DNA of 64,000 nucleotides from Parvularcula sp039822105 (GTDB lineage Bacteria > Pseudomonadota > Alphaproteobacteria > Caulobacterales > Parvularculaceae): NCBI GenBank assembly GCA_039822105.1, contig JBCBMW010000008.1, positions 85,481-149,480 of the forward strand, given 5' to 3'. The notes beneath the pieces were generated by a model. It searched no databases, had not been told where the DNA came from, and saw nothing but the letters and a program-made list of their open reading frames with translations. Every line of letters starts with the position of its first letter. Positions within the stretch are counted from its first letter, which is position 1. A program made the translations under genes and the position numbers. Positions 55,882 to 64,000 of this stretch are shown piece by piece.

Positions 55882-57153
55882 CTATTCGGTCGGCAAGTTC
55901 GCGAGGAAAAACTCCACCGTGTTGAGGCCCATCACTCTGCGGATGTCGTCATCGGCCACATCGCGATCCATCAGGGCTTGGGTGATCGCCGCCAGTTCTG
56001 ACGCATCGAGCTCGGTCGCCACCGTTCCATCGAAGTCCGAACCCAGCGCAATGTGATCAGCGCCGAAAGCCTCGATCCCGTAGATGATCGCATCAGCAAT
56101 CCCCGCGGGGCTTGCATCGCACGTGACATCTTCCCAGAAACCAACGCCGATCAAGCCGCCGGCAGCCACAATCTCGCCCATCAGCTCATCGGAGATGTTC
56201 CGGGGGCTCTCACAATGCCCGTTAAAGCCCGTGTGGCTAACAACCAGCGGCTGGTTCGATAACGCCAGCGTGTCACGCACCGTTTGGGGCGAGGAATGAG
56301 CGACGTCGATGACAATCGACAGCTCATTCATTCGCGCCACCGCCTCGCGCCCAAAAGCCGAAAGGCCAGTCGCAGATGTTCCGTGCAGGGATCCACCCAG
56401 CTCATTGTCAAAGAAGTGTTGGAGCCCCATCAGCCGGTATCCCTCATCGTACAGCCGATCGATGGCGGCAAGGTCACCTTCCAAAGGGTGCGATCCTTCA
56501 ATCCCAAGGATGCCGACAACGATACCCGGGGTGGTCGGAAGGCTTTCCACCTCCTCGATCAAGGACAGCGCGATCGCATCAAGGTCATCCCCGGTTTCAG
56601 CCAACGAACGGGCCAGGCCGCGGCGACCCTGCCAGCGTAGATAGGCGTCGCTGAGATCCCCGCGGGTGAGAATGACCGAGAACTGCTCGTCATTCTCCGC
56701 AAACCGATGAAGCCTTTGCGCCTGGTAAACCGCCCGCGCCTCAAGACTGCTCCATGTGGCCATGGGCCAGCGCTGCCCGAGTGCCAACGTCGTGATGTTG
56801 TCGGCCGCATCAGTGTCGTTCTCTTCGTAGTTTTGCCCGGCGGGGGACTTCGTGACGGCGGTGAAGACCTGAAGGAACATCCCGCCTTCCCGCATACGCG
56901 GCAGGTCGACATGGCCGCGGTCGTTGCGTTTGTGGATGTTCCGGTTCCAGAGCATCGTATCGCTGTGGAGGTCCGCAACCGGGATCGTTTCATGCAGCGC
57001 GGCAGCCTCGTCTGAGATCTCATAAGGCGCATGCGGAACGACAGGGTTCATCGCCTTATCCGCCATGGGCGGAACCAGGACGAAAAACAGAAGTGTCAGC
57101 ACCCCAAGAAGGAGTGCAACCCAGGCGACCACGCGCGTGAAAAGCTTAGCCAT
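55882..57153 (-). CDS. membrane dipeptidase (M19 family)
   Basis: A 423-residue zinc dipeptidase anchored by an N-terminal helix (VAWVALLLGVLTLLFFVLV). The metal site is seen as VADLHSDT (HxD), the bridging glutamate in LGIEGSHPL, and histidines in IDVAHSS and VSHTGF; GSDFDGT near the end is also conserved. Renal-dipeptidase-like enzymes cleave dipeptides including D-amino-acid-containing ones, so it may help use peptides or cell-wall fragments. Complete and monocistronic in appearance. Confidence 0.93.
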   Translation of the reverse strand: MAKLFTRVVAWVALLLGVLTLLFFVLVPPMADKAMNPVVPHAPYEISDEAAALHETIPVADLHSDTMLWNRNIHKRNDRGHVDLPRMREGGMFLQVFTAVTKSPAGQNYEENDTDAADNITTLALGQRWPMATWSSLEARAVYQAQRLHRFAENDEQFSVILTRGDLSDAYLRWQGRRGLARSLAETGDDLDAIALSLIEEVESLPTTPGIVVGILGIEGSHPLEGDLAAIDRLYDEGYRLMGLQHFFDNELGGSLHGTSATGLSAFGREAVARMNELSIVIDVAHSSPQTVRDTLALSNQPLVVSHTGFNGHCESPRNISDELMGEIVAAGGLIGVGFWEDVTCDASPAGIADAIIYGIEAFGADHIALGSDFDGTVATELDASELAAITQALMDRDVADDDIRRVMGLNTVEFFLANLPTE

Positions 57154-57203
57154 AGCTTACTCTTACCACGCTTCGGGGCGTCGTCACCTGGGCAGGTGCA
57201 GCC

Positions 57204-57938
57204 TTAGGCGAGGGTCATCCCGCCGTCGACAATGTACTCTGACCCGGTGACGTAGCTCGCATCATCAGAGAGCAGGAATGCTGCGACCGCGGCCACCTCT
57301 TCGGGCTTGCCAAAACGGCCAAGCGGCACCTGTTTGGCAATGCCTTCCGCCATCGGGCCAGTGGCCTCTGAAGGCAGGTTGGTGCGGTTGAAGAAATCGG
57401 TGCCAATCGGGCCAGGGCTCACAGCATTGGCGCGGATCCCGCGTGGACCAAGCTCGGAAGCGAGGTTCTTCACCAGGTACCGCATGGCCGATTTCGAAGC
57501 GCCGTAAAGGGCCGAACCCGGCATGCTCATCTGCTGCACCACCGATGTGTTGATCACCAGCGAAGCGCCGTCTTTCAGTTGGTTCGAAAGCGCCGCGGCC
57601 TGCAGGATGGGCCCGCGAACGTTGACGTCCATTTGCTCAGCGTAGTTCTCGGCGGTGATCTCAGCCAAAGGATGGAAGAGACCGAACCCGGCGTTGAAGA
57701 ACACGCCGTCGAGCTCGCCGACCTCCGCCGCAAGAGCCTTGGCGGCATCTGGGTCGCCCGCATCGTTTTTGATCGCGGTCACGCCAGGGATGGACTGGCG
57801 CACCTCATCAAGGCGGCCTTCGTTGGTGCCGGTGACAATGACTTTGCCACCTTCGGAGGCGATACGCTCAGCAGTGGCTTTGCCAATGCCGCTCGTGCCG
57901 CCAGTGATCAGGATGGTTTTTCCGTCGAAGCGCTGCAT
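57204..57938 (-). CDS. SDR-family oxidoreductase
   Basis: A 244-residue short-chain dehydrogenase: TGGTSGIGKA cofactor motif, NAGFG, and catalytic Ser-Tyr-Lys (INTSVVQQ...LYGASKSAM). GAGGAGA 6 bases before ATG 57938 fixes the start; longer readings are unsupported. General SDR with no specific substrate signature; FabG-like and glucose dehydrogenase-like readings are possible. Divergent from sodB across about 180 bases. Confidence 0.9.
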   Translation of the reverse strand: MQRFDGKTILITGGTSGIGKATAERIASEGGKVIVTGTNEGRLDEVRQSIPGVTAIKNDAGDPDAAKALAAEVGELDGVFFNAGFGLFHPLAEITAENYAEQMDVNVRGPILQAAALSNQLKDGASLVINTSVVQQMSMPGSALYGASKSAMRYLVKNLASELGPRGIRANAVSPGPIGTDFFNRTNLPSEATGPMAEGIAKQVPLGRFGKPEEVAAVAAFLLSDDASYVTGSEYIVDGGMTLA

Positions 57939-58119
57939 GGGAATCTCCTCGGTTGCGCGTCTGCTGGGCGAGAAGATTTGGCCAGCCACCGCCGACGGCA
58001 AGTTGCAATCGCAGCAAAGCTGTCTTGCCTTTTGGAAACATGAGGCAGCTCGGCGCGTTGATTATCGCGCCGCGGCGTATAGGTACCAGCCTGAAGCAAC
58101 CGGTTCACCAGGAGACGAC

Positions 58120-58716
58120 ATGGCTGTTACCCTCCCCCCACTTCCTTATGAGCGGAACGCGCTGGCGCCCCACATCTCTGAAGAGACGCTCAACTTCCAC
58201 TACGGCAAACACCACCAAAAGTATGTCGATGTGACGAACTCGATGATTGAGGGCACGCCGCACGCTGATGCTGATCTCGAAACCATCATCAAAGACGCCT
58301 ACGGAACAAACCAGGGCCTCTTCAACAACGCAGCGCAAATCTGGAACCACACGTTCTACTGGAACTCGATGAAACCAGGCGGCGGCGGCAAGCCACCTGC
58401 TGGTTCTGCCATCGAAAAAGCGATCAATGACAGCTTCGGCAGCTATGACGAGTTCCGCACGCAGTTTGCAGCAGCGGGCGCGACGCAGTTCGGCTCAGGC
58501 TGGGCTTGGCTCGTCTCCAAAGGCGGCAAGCTTGAGGTCACCAAAACCCTCAACGCTGATGTTCCGCTGACGGATGGTGCGACGCCGATCCTGACTATGG
58601 ATGTTTGGGAGCACGCCTACTATCTCGATTTCCAAAACCTGCGCCCAAGCTATATCGACACGTTCCTTGATCACCTGGTGAACTGGGACTTCGCTGAGGC
58701 CAATCTCGCAGGCTGA
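58120..58716 (+). CDS. sodB: superoxide dismutase, Fe type
   Basis: A 198-residue Fe/Mn-SOD. Metal ligands are all present: H27 (FHYGKHH), H77 (WNHTFYW), D161 and H165 (DVWEHAYYLDF). AGATQFGSGWAWL with Gln123 at its usual Fe-SOD position (rather than the Mn-SOD arrangement) favours iron. It converts superoxide to oxygen and peroxide in the cytoplasm (no signal peptide). AGGAGAC precedes ATG 58120. A strong terminator follows. Confidence 0.96.
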   Translation: MAVTLPPLPYERNALAPHISEETLNFHYGKHHQKYVDVTNSMIEGTPHADADLETIIKDAYGTNQGLFNNAAQIWNHTFYWNSMKPGGGGKPPAGSAIEKAINDSFGSYDEFRTQFAAAGATQFGSGWAWLVSKGGKLEVTKTLNADVPLTDGATPILTMDVWEHAYYLDFQNLRPSYIDTFLDHLVNWDFAEANLAG

Positions 58717-58738
58717 CGCCGGGCAACAGTCCAAAAGG

Positions 58739-58769
58739 AGCCCGCCTTTATCCGAAGGCGGGCTTTTTT
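58739..58769 (+). terminator. rho-independent terminator of sodB
   Basis: AGCCCGCCTT-TATCCG-AAGGCGGGCT with perfect 10-base arms, then TTTTTT. It overlaps the stop codon of the convergent VPLPA-CTERM gene. Confidence 0.93.
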
Positions 58770-59428
58770 CTGCGCTGACCCCCAAAGGCCCGGCGGGCAA
58801 ATCCGTATCCGGCAAGACCCGCCGGAAGCAGCACGGCGGCAGACGGCAGCGGGGTCGCGATCTCTGAGATCCCGCGTTCGATCGCCAGCTGCGATGTTTC
58901 TGTAAAGACACGGATGAAATCGCCAGGTGAGCTGGCCCACAGCGCAAGATCCAAGCGGTTCGGCTGATCTTCAAACAACGTCACACGGTCCCGACTCTCA
59001 AGACCTCGCGCCCTTACGTGCTCGTAGGTCGCTGTGCCGTTCATGAGAAAGTCGCTGTCGTAGATCACATTGTCGCTCGTCGCGACGCCAATGATCGGGG
59101 CATCAAAATAGATCGTGCCTTCGACACCCGCGGATCTATCCGGATCAAAAATGACGTAGTGGCTGGCCACCACCTCACCGGCCGCCACATCGCGGCCGAC
59201 ATCCGTCTCGATACCATCGTCGGAGACGACGTTCTGCCTCTCGTTGAAGGCCCTCAAGTTGAAATCGTTGTACCGATTGCCGCCGATCACGAGGTTATCG
59301 AGGTCCAGGATCTCGATGAACGAGCCGCCATTGGCAAGCGAGTGCCCTCCGGTGATCTGGCCGGAGATGATCACGGCTGATGCAGGCGACGGCATCGCCA
59401 GAAGAAGGACACAGAACAATCGACGCAC
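58748..59428 (-). CDS. VPLPA-CTERM exported protein
   Basis: A 226-residue secreted protein: signal peptide (LFCVLLLAMPSPASA), beta-rich body (GGSFIEILDLDNLVIGG; VEGTIYFDAPIIGVATSD) and sorting tail TPLPSAAVLLPAGLAGYGFARR, followed by an unusually long basic end (AFGGQRRKKPAFG). The YFDAPIIGVATSD pattern is common in bodies of PEP-CTERM-type proteins. No enzyme motif. The last codons lie inside the sodB terminator stem, so the two genes share that sequence. Confidence 0.86.
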   Translation of the reverse strand: MRRLFCVLLLAMPSPASAVIISGQITGGHSLANGGSFIEILDLDNLVIGGNRYNDFNLRAFNERQNVVSDDGIETDVGRDVAAGEVVASHYVIFDPDRSAGVEGTIYFDAPIIGVATSDNVIYDSDFLMNGTATYEHVRARGLESRDRVTLFEDQPNRLDLALWASSPGDFIRVFTETSQLAIERGISEIATPLPSAAVLLPAGLAGYGFARRAFGGQRRKKPAFG

Positions 59429-59536
59429 GGGTTTCTCCTCGTGATGGAGAATGACCGTGCCCGGAAAACACTACTTAAGATTGCAAAAGATAGGCTGGAT
59501 ACAACGCAGTCGATCAAGCTTGCCGCGCCGCTAACC

Positions 59537-60403
59537 TTAGTTTGCGGTTAAGCTGTCATAGATGGTGGCGACAAAGACATCAGGTTTGATGAAGCCATCG
59601 TCCCGGCCCTCTGCATAAGGATCAGTGATGCCCGCACCAACGATGTCGTCTTTGCTGCTTCCGCCATTGATCATCGCCTGGACCTGATCGCGAATGTCAG
59701 TGAGCATCGCAAGATAAGCCTCAGCGCCCTCTTTGTCTGTCAGGCGGCCATGACCAGGAATGATCACCGTCTCGTCATCCGACATCGCCACGACAGCCTC
59801 AGCAGCCGCTATCGCACCATTGATGCTGCCCCCGCCCTCGAGGTCGATATAAGGGAACGTCCCCGAAGTTGGTGCGAACATAGTGTCGCCGGTGTGGATG
59901 ACGTTCGCACCCTCAAAGACAACGAGACTGTCACCATCCGTATGCGCATGGGGCACGTGGATCGCTTTCACGGTCAGATCGTTGATGTGGAACGTCTGAC
60001 GCTCACTGAACGTGATCACCGGGGCGTCGCCGGGCGCATCATTATCCTCGACCACGCGTATACGGACGTTCTCGTGACCAAAGATCAGGGCGCCGGACTC
60101 GCCCAAGTTCTCGTTCCCGCCCGTGTGGTCGAAATGGTAGTGCGTGTTGAGCACGAAATCGACACCGCGGCCGGACAGCCGCTCGACCTCTGCGAGAATT
60201 CTCTCTGATAAGGGCGCGAACTGGTCATCGACCAAGAACACCGCCTCATCTCCGTAGCATAGCCCGATGTTTCCGCCCGCGCCGTAGAGGACATAAACCC
60301 CCGGGCCGGCCTCTTCGCTGGTGATGGTCACGGACGAGAAATCGCGCTGCGCGTGAGCCGTCGCTGCGAGCGCAAGAAAGGCAACCGCCAAACGAATGAT
60401 CAT
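59537..60403 (-). CDS. secreted metallo-beta-lactamase-fold hydrolase
   Basis: A 288-residue protein with signal peptide (LAVAFLALAATAHA) and the MBL zinc motif HYHFDH (T-H-Y-H-F-D-H), then further ligands in HVPHAHTDGDS, HTGDTMF and IIPGHGR. This set fits class B-like and SoxH/quinoprotein-relay-type hydrolases of the periplasm rather than a specific named enzyme. True beta-lactamase activity is possible but not indicated. Monocistronic, divergent from map. Confidence 0.9.
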   Translation of the reverse strand: MIIRLAVAFLALAATAHAQRDFSSVTITSEEAGPGVYVLYGAGGNIGLCYGDEAVFLVDDQFAPLSERILAEVERLSGRGVDFVLNTHYHFDHTGGNENLGESGALIFGHENVRIRVVEDNDAPGDAPVITFSERQTFHINDLTVKAIHVPHAHTDGDSLVVFEGANVIHTGDTMFAPTSGTFPYIDLEGGGSINGAIAAAEAVVAMSDDETVIIPGHGRLTDKEGAEAYLAMLTDIRDQVQAMINGGSSKDDIVGAGITDPYAEGRDDGFIKPDVFVATIYDSLTAN

Positions 60404-60523
60404 GGGCTCTCCGAAACTCTACTCTTTTATGACTTAGCGTGCCCCGAGGCATCAGGCGACCATCTTCGCCACCCCCAACGCGGAGGCTTGGTTCAGCGTG
60501 CGGCATCCCCTAGATCGTAGAGG

Positions 60524-61366
60524 ATGGATCAAGACGTTCTCGCACCACAGGCCCCGAAGATCATGCAGCATGGCCCGGAAGGCTTTGAAGGCATGCGCAA
60601 GGCCGGCAACATCGCAGCGCGCTGCCTGGATATGATTGCCGGTGAGGTGAAGCCCGGTGTTGCGACCGAAGCACTGGACAAGCTCGCCTACGAGTTTGTC
60701 CAGGACAACGGCGCCGCATCCGCAACCATTGGCTATCGCGGCTATCGCCACGCGCTTTGTATCTCGATCAACCACGTCATCTGCCACGGGATCCCGTCAC
60801 AGAAGCCGCTGCGCGACGGTAACATCGCCAATATCGACGTCACCGTGATCGTCGACGGCTGGCACGGCGACACGAGCCGCATGTTCTATGTCGGTGAGCC
60901 CAAGGTTAAGGCACAGCGCCTGTGCGAGGCGACCTTCGAATCCATGTGGAAAGGCATTGAGGTGGTGAAGCCCGGTGCCAACCTGCGGGATATCGGCCGG
61001 GCCATCCAGACCCATGCCGAGGCGCAAGGGTTCTCCGTCGTCCGCGACTTCTGCGGCCACGGGCTGGGTCAGGTGTTTCACTGCCCACCGAATGTCGTGC
61101 ACTACGAAAGCTACCGCGACCGGGCCGGAAACGTGCATATGGCGCCGGACGTGACGCTGGTGGAGGGAATGTTCTTCACCATCGAGCCGATGATCAACGC
61201 CGGTAAGCCGGACGCCAAGATGCTGCGCGACGGTTGGACAGCGGTGACGCGTGACCGCTCGCTGTCAGCGCAGTTTGAGCATTCGATTGGCGTGACCGCT
61301 GATGGCTATGAGGTCTTCACAAAAAGCCCCGCGGGGCTCGATCAGCCGCCCTATCCGGCTGGATGA
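60524..61366 (+). CDS. map: type I methionine aminopeptidase
   Basis: A 280-residue MetAP I. The metal ligands are in NIDVTVIVDGWHGDT (two Asp), GHGLGQVFH (His), FTIEPM (Glu) and FEHSIGV (Glu). It removes the initiator methionine from nascent proteins in the cytoplasm. The N-terminal ~30 residues (to KIMQHGPEGFEGMRKAG) match the alphaproteobacterial form. It overlaps radC by 4 bases (ATGA), the usual order in this class of bacteria. Confidence 0.95.
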   Translation: MDQDVLAPQAPKIMQHGPEGFEGMRKAGNIAARCLDMIAGEVKPGVATEALDKLAYEFVQDNGAASATIGYRGYRHALCISINHVICHGIPSQKPLRDGNIANIDVTVIVDGWHGDTSRMFYVGEPKVKAQRLCEATFESMWKGIEVVKPGANLRDIGRAIQTHAEAQGFSVVRDFCGHGLGQVFHCPPNVVHYESYRDRAGNVHMAPDVTLVEGMFFTIEPMINAGKPDAKMLRDGWTAVTRDRSLSAQFEHSIGVTADGYEVFTKSPAGLDQPPYPAG

Positions 61367-62085
61367 CGGAGCGCGCCACGGACGCCAAGACCCTGCAGGC
61401 CGGTCACCGCGAACGGCTGCGCGAGCGGTTCCTCGCTGGCGGCGCTGACGCCTTGCAGGAGTACGAGCTGCTTGAGCTCCTGCTCTTCAACGCGATCCCC
61501 CGCCGCGATGTGAAGCCGCTAGCCAAGATCCTGATCCAAGAGTTCGGCAGTTTCGCCGATGCCATCAACGGGCCCCATGACCGGCTTTCGGCGGTGGTGG
61601 TCCCCGTGGAGGGCAAGCCGCCGCTGAAAGTGGGGCCGCGGGTGCTGGCCGAGTTCGCTCTCGCCCGCGCGGCTGCGCTTAAGCTCACCGCCGCGAACGT
61701 CCTCGGCCGTGAGGTGCTAACGAGCTGGGACTCCCTCGTCGCCTATTGCCGGTCCGCCACGGCCTATGAGCAGGTCGAGCAGTTTCGGATCCTCTTTCTC
61801 AACAACAAAAATGCGCTGATTGCTGACGAAAAACAGCAGACGGGTACGGTCAATCACACGCCCGTTTATGTCCGTGAGGTGATCAAACGCGCTTTGACCC
61901 TCAACGCCTCCGCCATCATCCTCGTGCACAACCACCCATCGGGAGACCCCACCCCGTCGCGCGCAGATATTCAGATGACGGGCCAAATTGTCGAGGCAGC
62001 CAAAGCGGTGGATCTTGTGGTGCATGATCACCTTATCATCGGGCGCGGCCAAGAGGTGAGCTTCCGCTCGCTAGGGCTCCTGTAA
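61363..62085 (+). CDS. radC: RadC-family JAB-domain protein
   Basis: A 240-residue RadC/DUF2466 protein: N-terminal helix-hairpin-helix part (LQEYELLELLLFNAIPRRDVKPLAK) and the C-terminal MPN/JAB metal-binding domain with the HNHPSGDPTPSRAD motif. Once named a repair protein, its biochemical role is unsettled. Translationally coupled to map. Complete. Confidence 0.94.
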   Translation: MTERATDAKTLQAGHRERLRERFLAGGADALQEYELLELLLFNAIPRRDVKPLAKILIQEFGSFADAINGPHDRLSAVVVPVEGKPPLKVGPRVLAEFALARAAALKLTAANVLGREVLTSWDSLVAYCRSATAYEQVEQFRILFLNNKNALIADEKQQTGTVNHTPVYVREVIKRALTLNASAIILVHNHPSGDPTPSRADIQMTGQIVEAAKAVDLVVHDHLIIGRGQEVSFRSLGLL

Positions 62086-62098
62086 CGAGCAGCCCGGA

Positions 62099-62335
62099 AT
62101 GACAGCCAAACCCCATGTGCTTGTGAAACGATCCGTCAGCCTTGATGGGCACCGCACGTCCGTCGCCCTCGAACAGATGTTCTGGGATGAAATTGACGCG
62201 CTGGCCAAGCGCCAAGGTCTCTCCGTCAGTGGGCTGATCAGCCAAGTGGACCGGGGACGGCATACGGATCAAAACCTGGCGTCAGCCCTACGGCTCGCCG
62301 TGCTCGAGGCGCTGCGCCAACCGACCCACGACTGA
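62099..62335 (+). CDS. ribbon-helix-helix domain protein
   Basis: A 78-residue RHH-type small protein: a beta strand (KRSVSLDGHRTSVAL) and two helices (EQMFWDEIDALAKRQG, SVSGLISQVDRG). This is the RHH_4 group found singly in alphaproteobacterial genomes, possibly DNA-binding. It follows radC by 13 bases and may be part of the map-radC operon. Function unknown. Confidence 0.83.
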   Translation: MTAKPHVLVKRSVSLDGHRTSVALEQMFWDEIDALAKRQGLSVSGLISQVDRGRHTDQNLASALRLAVLEALRQPTHD

Positions 62336-62352
62336 GCATCAGCGCAAAAGAA

Positions 62353-62377
62353 AAGGGCCCGCCAACGGCGAGCCCTT
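62353..62377. terminator. bidirectional terminator between RHH gene and pal
   Basis: AAGGGC-C-CGCC pairs with GGCG-A-GCCCTT around AAC, with one mismatch. The A-run to the left (AAAAGAAAA) provides the T-run for pal on the minus strand. Confidence 0.7.
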
Positions 62378-62402
62378 CTCAAAACTCAAACAACGATGAG
62401 GC

Positions 62403-62933
62403 TTAGTAAGCGCTCATGTCGTCCATCATCATGTCGTCGAGCATGTCGATGGCGACGATCGATGTCATAGCATTCCGGTTTTTCGCCCATGCTTCAGGTG
62501 TCGAAGCTGGATCCATTGGGCGCTCTTTGCCGTAGGAGATCGTGTTGATGCGCGATGCATCGACGCCGAGGCCAACGAGGAAAGCTTTTGCTGCATCAGC
62601 GCGACGTGCACCGAGAGCAAGGTTGTATTCGCGGGTGCCGCGCTCGTCGCAGTTACCAGCAACAAGAACACGGATGCCGGTGTTCTCAGCTTGCTGCAGC
62701 CACATCGCCTGACGACGCAGGGTGGCCTGAGCTTCAGGCGTCAGGTTGAACTTGTCGTAGCCGAAGAACACGACGTCGCCGACTTCCGTGGCGAGCATCT
62801 CAGCAGCCAGTTCCATTGGCGAGATTTCAGGCTCGACCTGTTCCACTTCGACCACTTCTTCGGTCGTTGTGCATGCTGCTAGAAGGGCCATCGTTGCGAT
62901 CAGGCCGCTCGTACCCAGAAGTTTGAAATTCAT
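62403..62933 (-). CDS. pal: peptidoglycan-associated lipoprotein Pal
   Basis: A 176-residue lipoprotein with lipobox LLAAC (Cys21) and a C-terminal OmpA-like domain that binds peptidoglycan (NCDERGTREYNLALGARRADAAKAFL). Pal forms the outer-membrane end of the Tol-Pal envelope system with TolB, whose gene lies 213 bases upstream. The last 15 residues form an odd Met/Asp-rich tail (AIDMLDDMMMDDMSAY) instead of the usual basic end. No frameshift is seen. Confidence 0.95.
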   Translation of the reverse strand: MNFKLLGTSGLIATMALLAACTTTEEVVEVEQVEPEISPMELAAEMLATEVGDVVFFGYDKFNLTPEAQATLRRQAMWLQQAENTGIRVLVAGNCDERGTREYNLALGARRADAAKAFLVGLGVDASRINTISYGKERPMDPASTPEAWAKNRNAMTSIVAIDMLDDMMMDDMSAY

Positions 62934-63146
62934 GGCTTTGCTCCGCTTTGCCTCTACTTTGGGACGACCCCCGTCCCGCCCTGACGCAGCTTAGAGACCT
63001 CCCCCAAGCCTTGCCAATCCTACATTCCCAATGTGCCGTAGGAATATTCCCGTTCGGGGGTTCCTTGCCACACCTTCGTGTTAATTTTGCGACAGGCTAA
63101 CGAGCAATGCCGCCCTTTTCAACGATCCCTGCACCCAATTTGTTAA

Positions 63147-64000
63147 TTAATCCAGACGCGGTGACCAAGCCGGGTCCGAGGCCTCGGTTGGCGTTGGCAG
63201 CTGACGCAGATTCTGTCCTGTGAGATCAATCGCATAGAGACGAACAGGGCCGCCAGGATAGGCTTCACGATGGAATGCTAGGACCCGTCCATTCGGGCTC
63301 CAGGTCGGCCCCTCGACGAGATAACTCTCGGTCAAAAGCCGCTCACCAGAGCCGTCTGTGTTGACCACACCGATATAGAACTTGCCCTGGTAGAGCCGTG
63401 TGAAGGCGATGAGGTCGCCCCGCGGGCTCCAGACCGGCGTTCCGTAGGTCCCGGTGCCGAAAGTGATTCGGCGCTGGTTCCGGCCATTGGCGTCCATCAC
63501 GTAGATCTGCTGCGAGCCACCGCGGTCCGACGCGAAGGAGATAAAGCGCCCATCCGGTGACATCGACGGCGAGGTATCGATCGCCGGGTTGAAGGTCAGG
63601 CGGCGATAGCGGCCCGTGTCAGGATCCATGATCGCGACGTCGGAGTTGCCGTTCTGCTCAATCGACATCAACAGCTCCGAGCCATCCGGCGTGAAGCGAG
63701 GCGCGAAGGTCATGCCAGGGAAATCCCCCACCTCGCGCTGACGACCGGTCTCGATGTTGAAGAGATAAACCTTGGCTTTGCGATCCTCGAACAGCGCAAG
63801 ATACGTGATCTCCTGCTCGTTCGGCGAAAAGCGCGGGGTCAGGACATCATAGGCCAGCCCGCCCGTGAGGGTCTGCGGATTGTGCCCGTCCTGGTCCATG
63901 ATCACGAGACGCTTGGTCCGATCCGTCTTCGGACCGGTCTCACCGACAAAGACGATGCGGCTGTCGAAATAGCCGCTCTCACCGGTCAGTGAGGTGTAGA
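63147..64000 (-). CDS. tolB: TolB periplasmic protein, 5' part cut by window edge
   Basis: About 284 C-terminal residues of TolB; the frame stays open to base 64000. WD40-like beta-propeller blades repeat the motif xPxWSPxG (for example TPVWSPRGDLIAF, GPTWSPNGRVLAF, SPSMSPDGRFISF). TolB is the periplasmic part of Tol-Pal, needed for outer-membrane invagination at division. It precedes pal in the same direction, in the normal order. Confidence 0.95.
   Translation of the reverse strand, partial: YTSLTGESGYFDSRIVFVGETGPKTDRTKRLVIMDQDGHNPQTLTGGLAYDVLTPRFSPNEQEITYLALFEDRKAKVYLFNIETGRQREVGDFPGMTFAPRFTPDGSELLMSIEQNGNSDVAIMDPDTGRYRRLTFNPAIDTSPSMSPDGRFISFASDRGGSQQIYVMDANGRNQRRITFGTGTYGTPVWSPRGDLIAFTRLYQGKFYIGVVNTDGSGERLLTESYLVEGPTWSPNGRVLAFHREAYPGGPVRLYAIDLTGQNLRQLPTPTEASDPAWSPRLD

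Noticed and set aside
57655..58119. Upstream extension of the superoxide dismutase
   Set aside because: The in-frame extension overlaps the divergent SDR gene and lacks family features; AGGAGAC before ATG 58120 sets the start.

Overview
This 64 kb window reads as chromosome of a marine, aerobic, heterotrophic alphaproteobacterium. The evidence is three TonB-dependent receptors, a xanthorhodopsin-type proton pump next to a retinal-forming Blh oxygenase, six exported proteins ending in VPLPA-CTERM-type sorting tails, a pal-tolB pair and the general gene style. The sequence alone does not fix the family; Parvularculaceae- or Hyphomonadaceae-like groups are my inference. Both ends of the window cut a gene (a TonB receptor on the left, tolB on the right).

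Layout. 1-9.4 kb: an L-fucose (less likely L-rhamnose) oxidative catabolic locus. It has a TonB receptor, an IclR regulator, a leftward operon (aldo/keto reductase, fuconolactonase, ketodeoxyfuconate dehydrogenase, FAH-type hydrolase) and a divergent rightward operon (mutarotase, FMN L-lactate oxidase, FucP permease). A shared operator-like motif lies in front of the receptor and between the divergent operons. The L-fuconate dehydratase step is absent from the window. 9.5-11.3 kb: tRNA-Tyr, rlmB and a short tyrosine recombinase. 11.8-18.5 kb: a TonB receptor, a TPR-sulfotransferase, a BCCT transporter and a MarR regulator in one direction, with a terminator-like hairpin after the receptor. 18.7-24.3 kb: small unknown genes, a cold-shock protein, an EF-hand protein, ndk, membrane proteins and an M1 peptidase lipoprotein. 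24.5-29.1 kb: a light-related block (BLUF protein, VOC protein, blh, rhodopsin) followed by two tandem VPLPA-CTERM paralogues. 29.2-31.0 kb: a disturbed segment in which an AT-rich cassette with a tail-collar-like lipoprotein splits a lipoprotein gene, next to a long palindromic repeat. 31-46 kb: ettA, a nuclease-family protein, more VPLPA-CTERM proteins, rlmJ, a free Met-sulfoxide reductase, a second FAH-family hydrolase, gabT, a siderophore receptor with a Fur-box-like site and an ECF-like sigma factor. 46-64 kb: mostly housekeeping genes (lrp-type regulator, MoxR ATPase, MarR-GST-DMT operon, purE-purK, pgi, a DsbD-type reductase with redoxin, a membrane dipeptidase, sodB, map-radC, pal-tolB).

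How the parts fit. The fucose locus should turn L-fucose into pyruvate plus L-lactate and recycle the lactate to pyruvate. The Blh product retinal is the chromophore of the neighbouring rhodopsin, which keeps the proton-pump residues and the glycine that lets a carotenoid antenna bind. The VPLPA-CTERM proteins are expected substrates of an exosortase-type system whose enzyme is not encoded here. No CRISPR array, rRNA operon, complete prophage or insertion sequence was seen.
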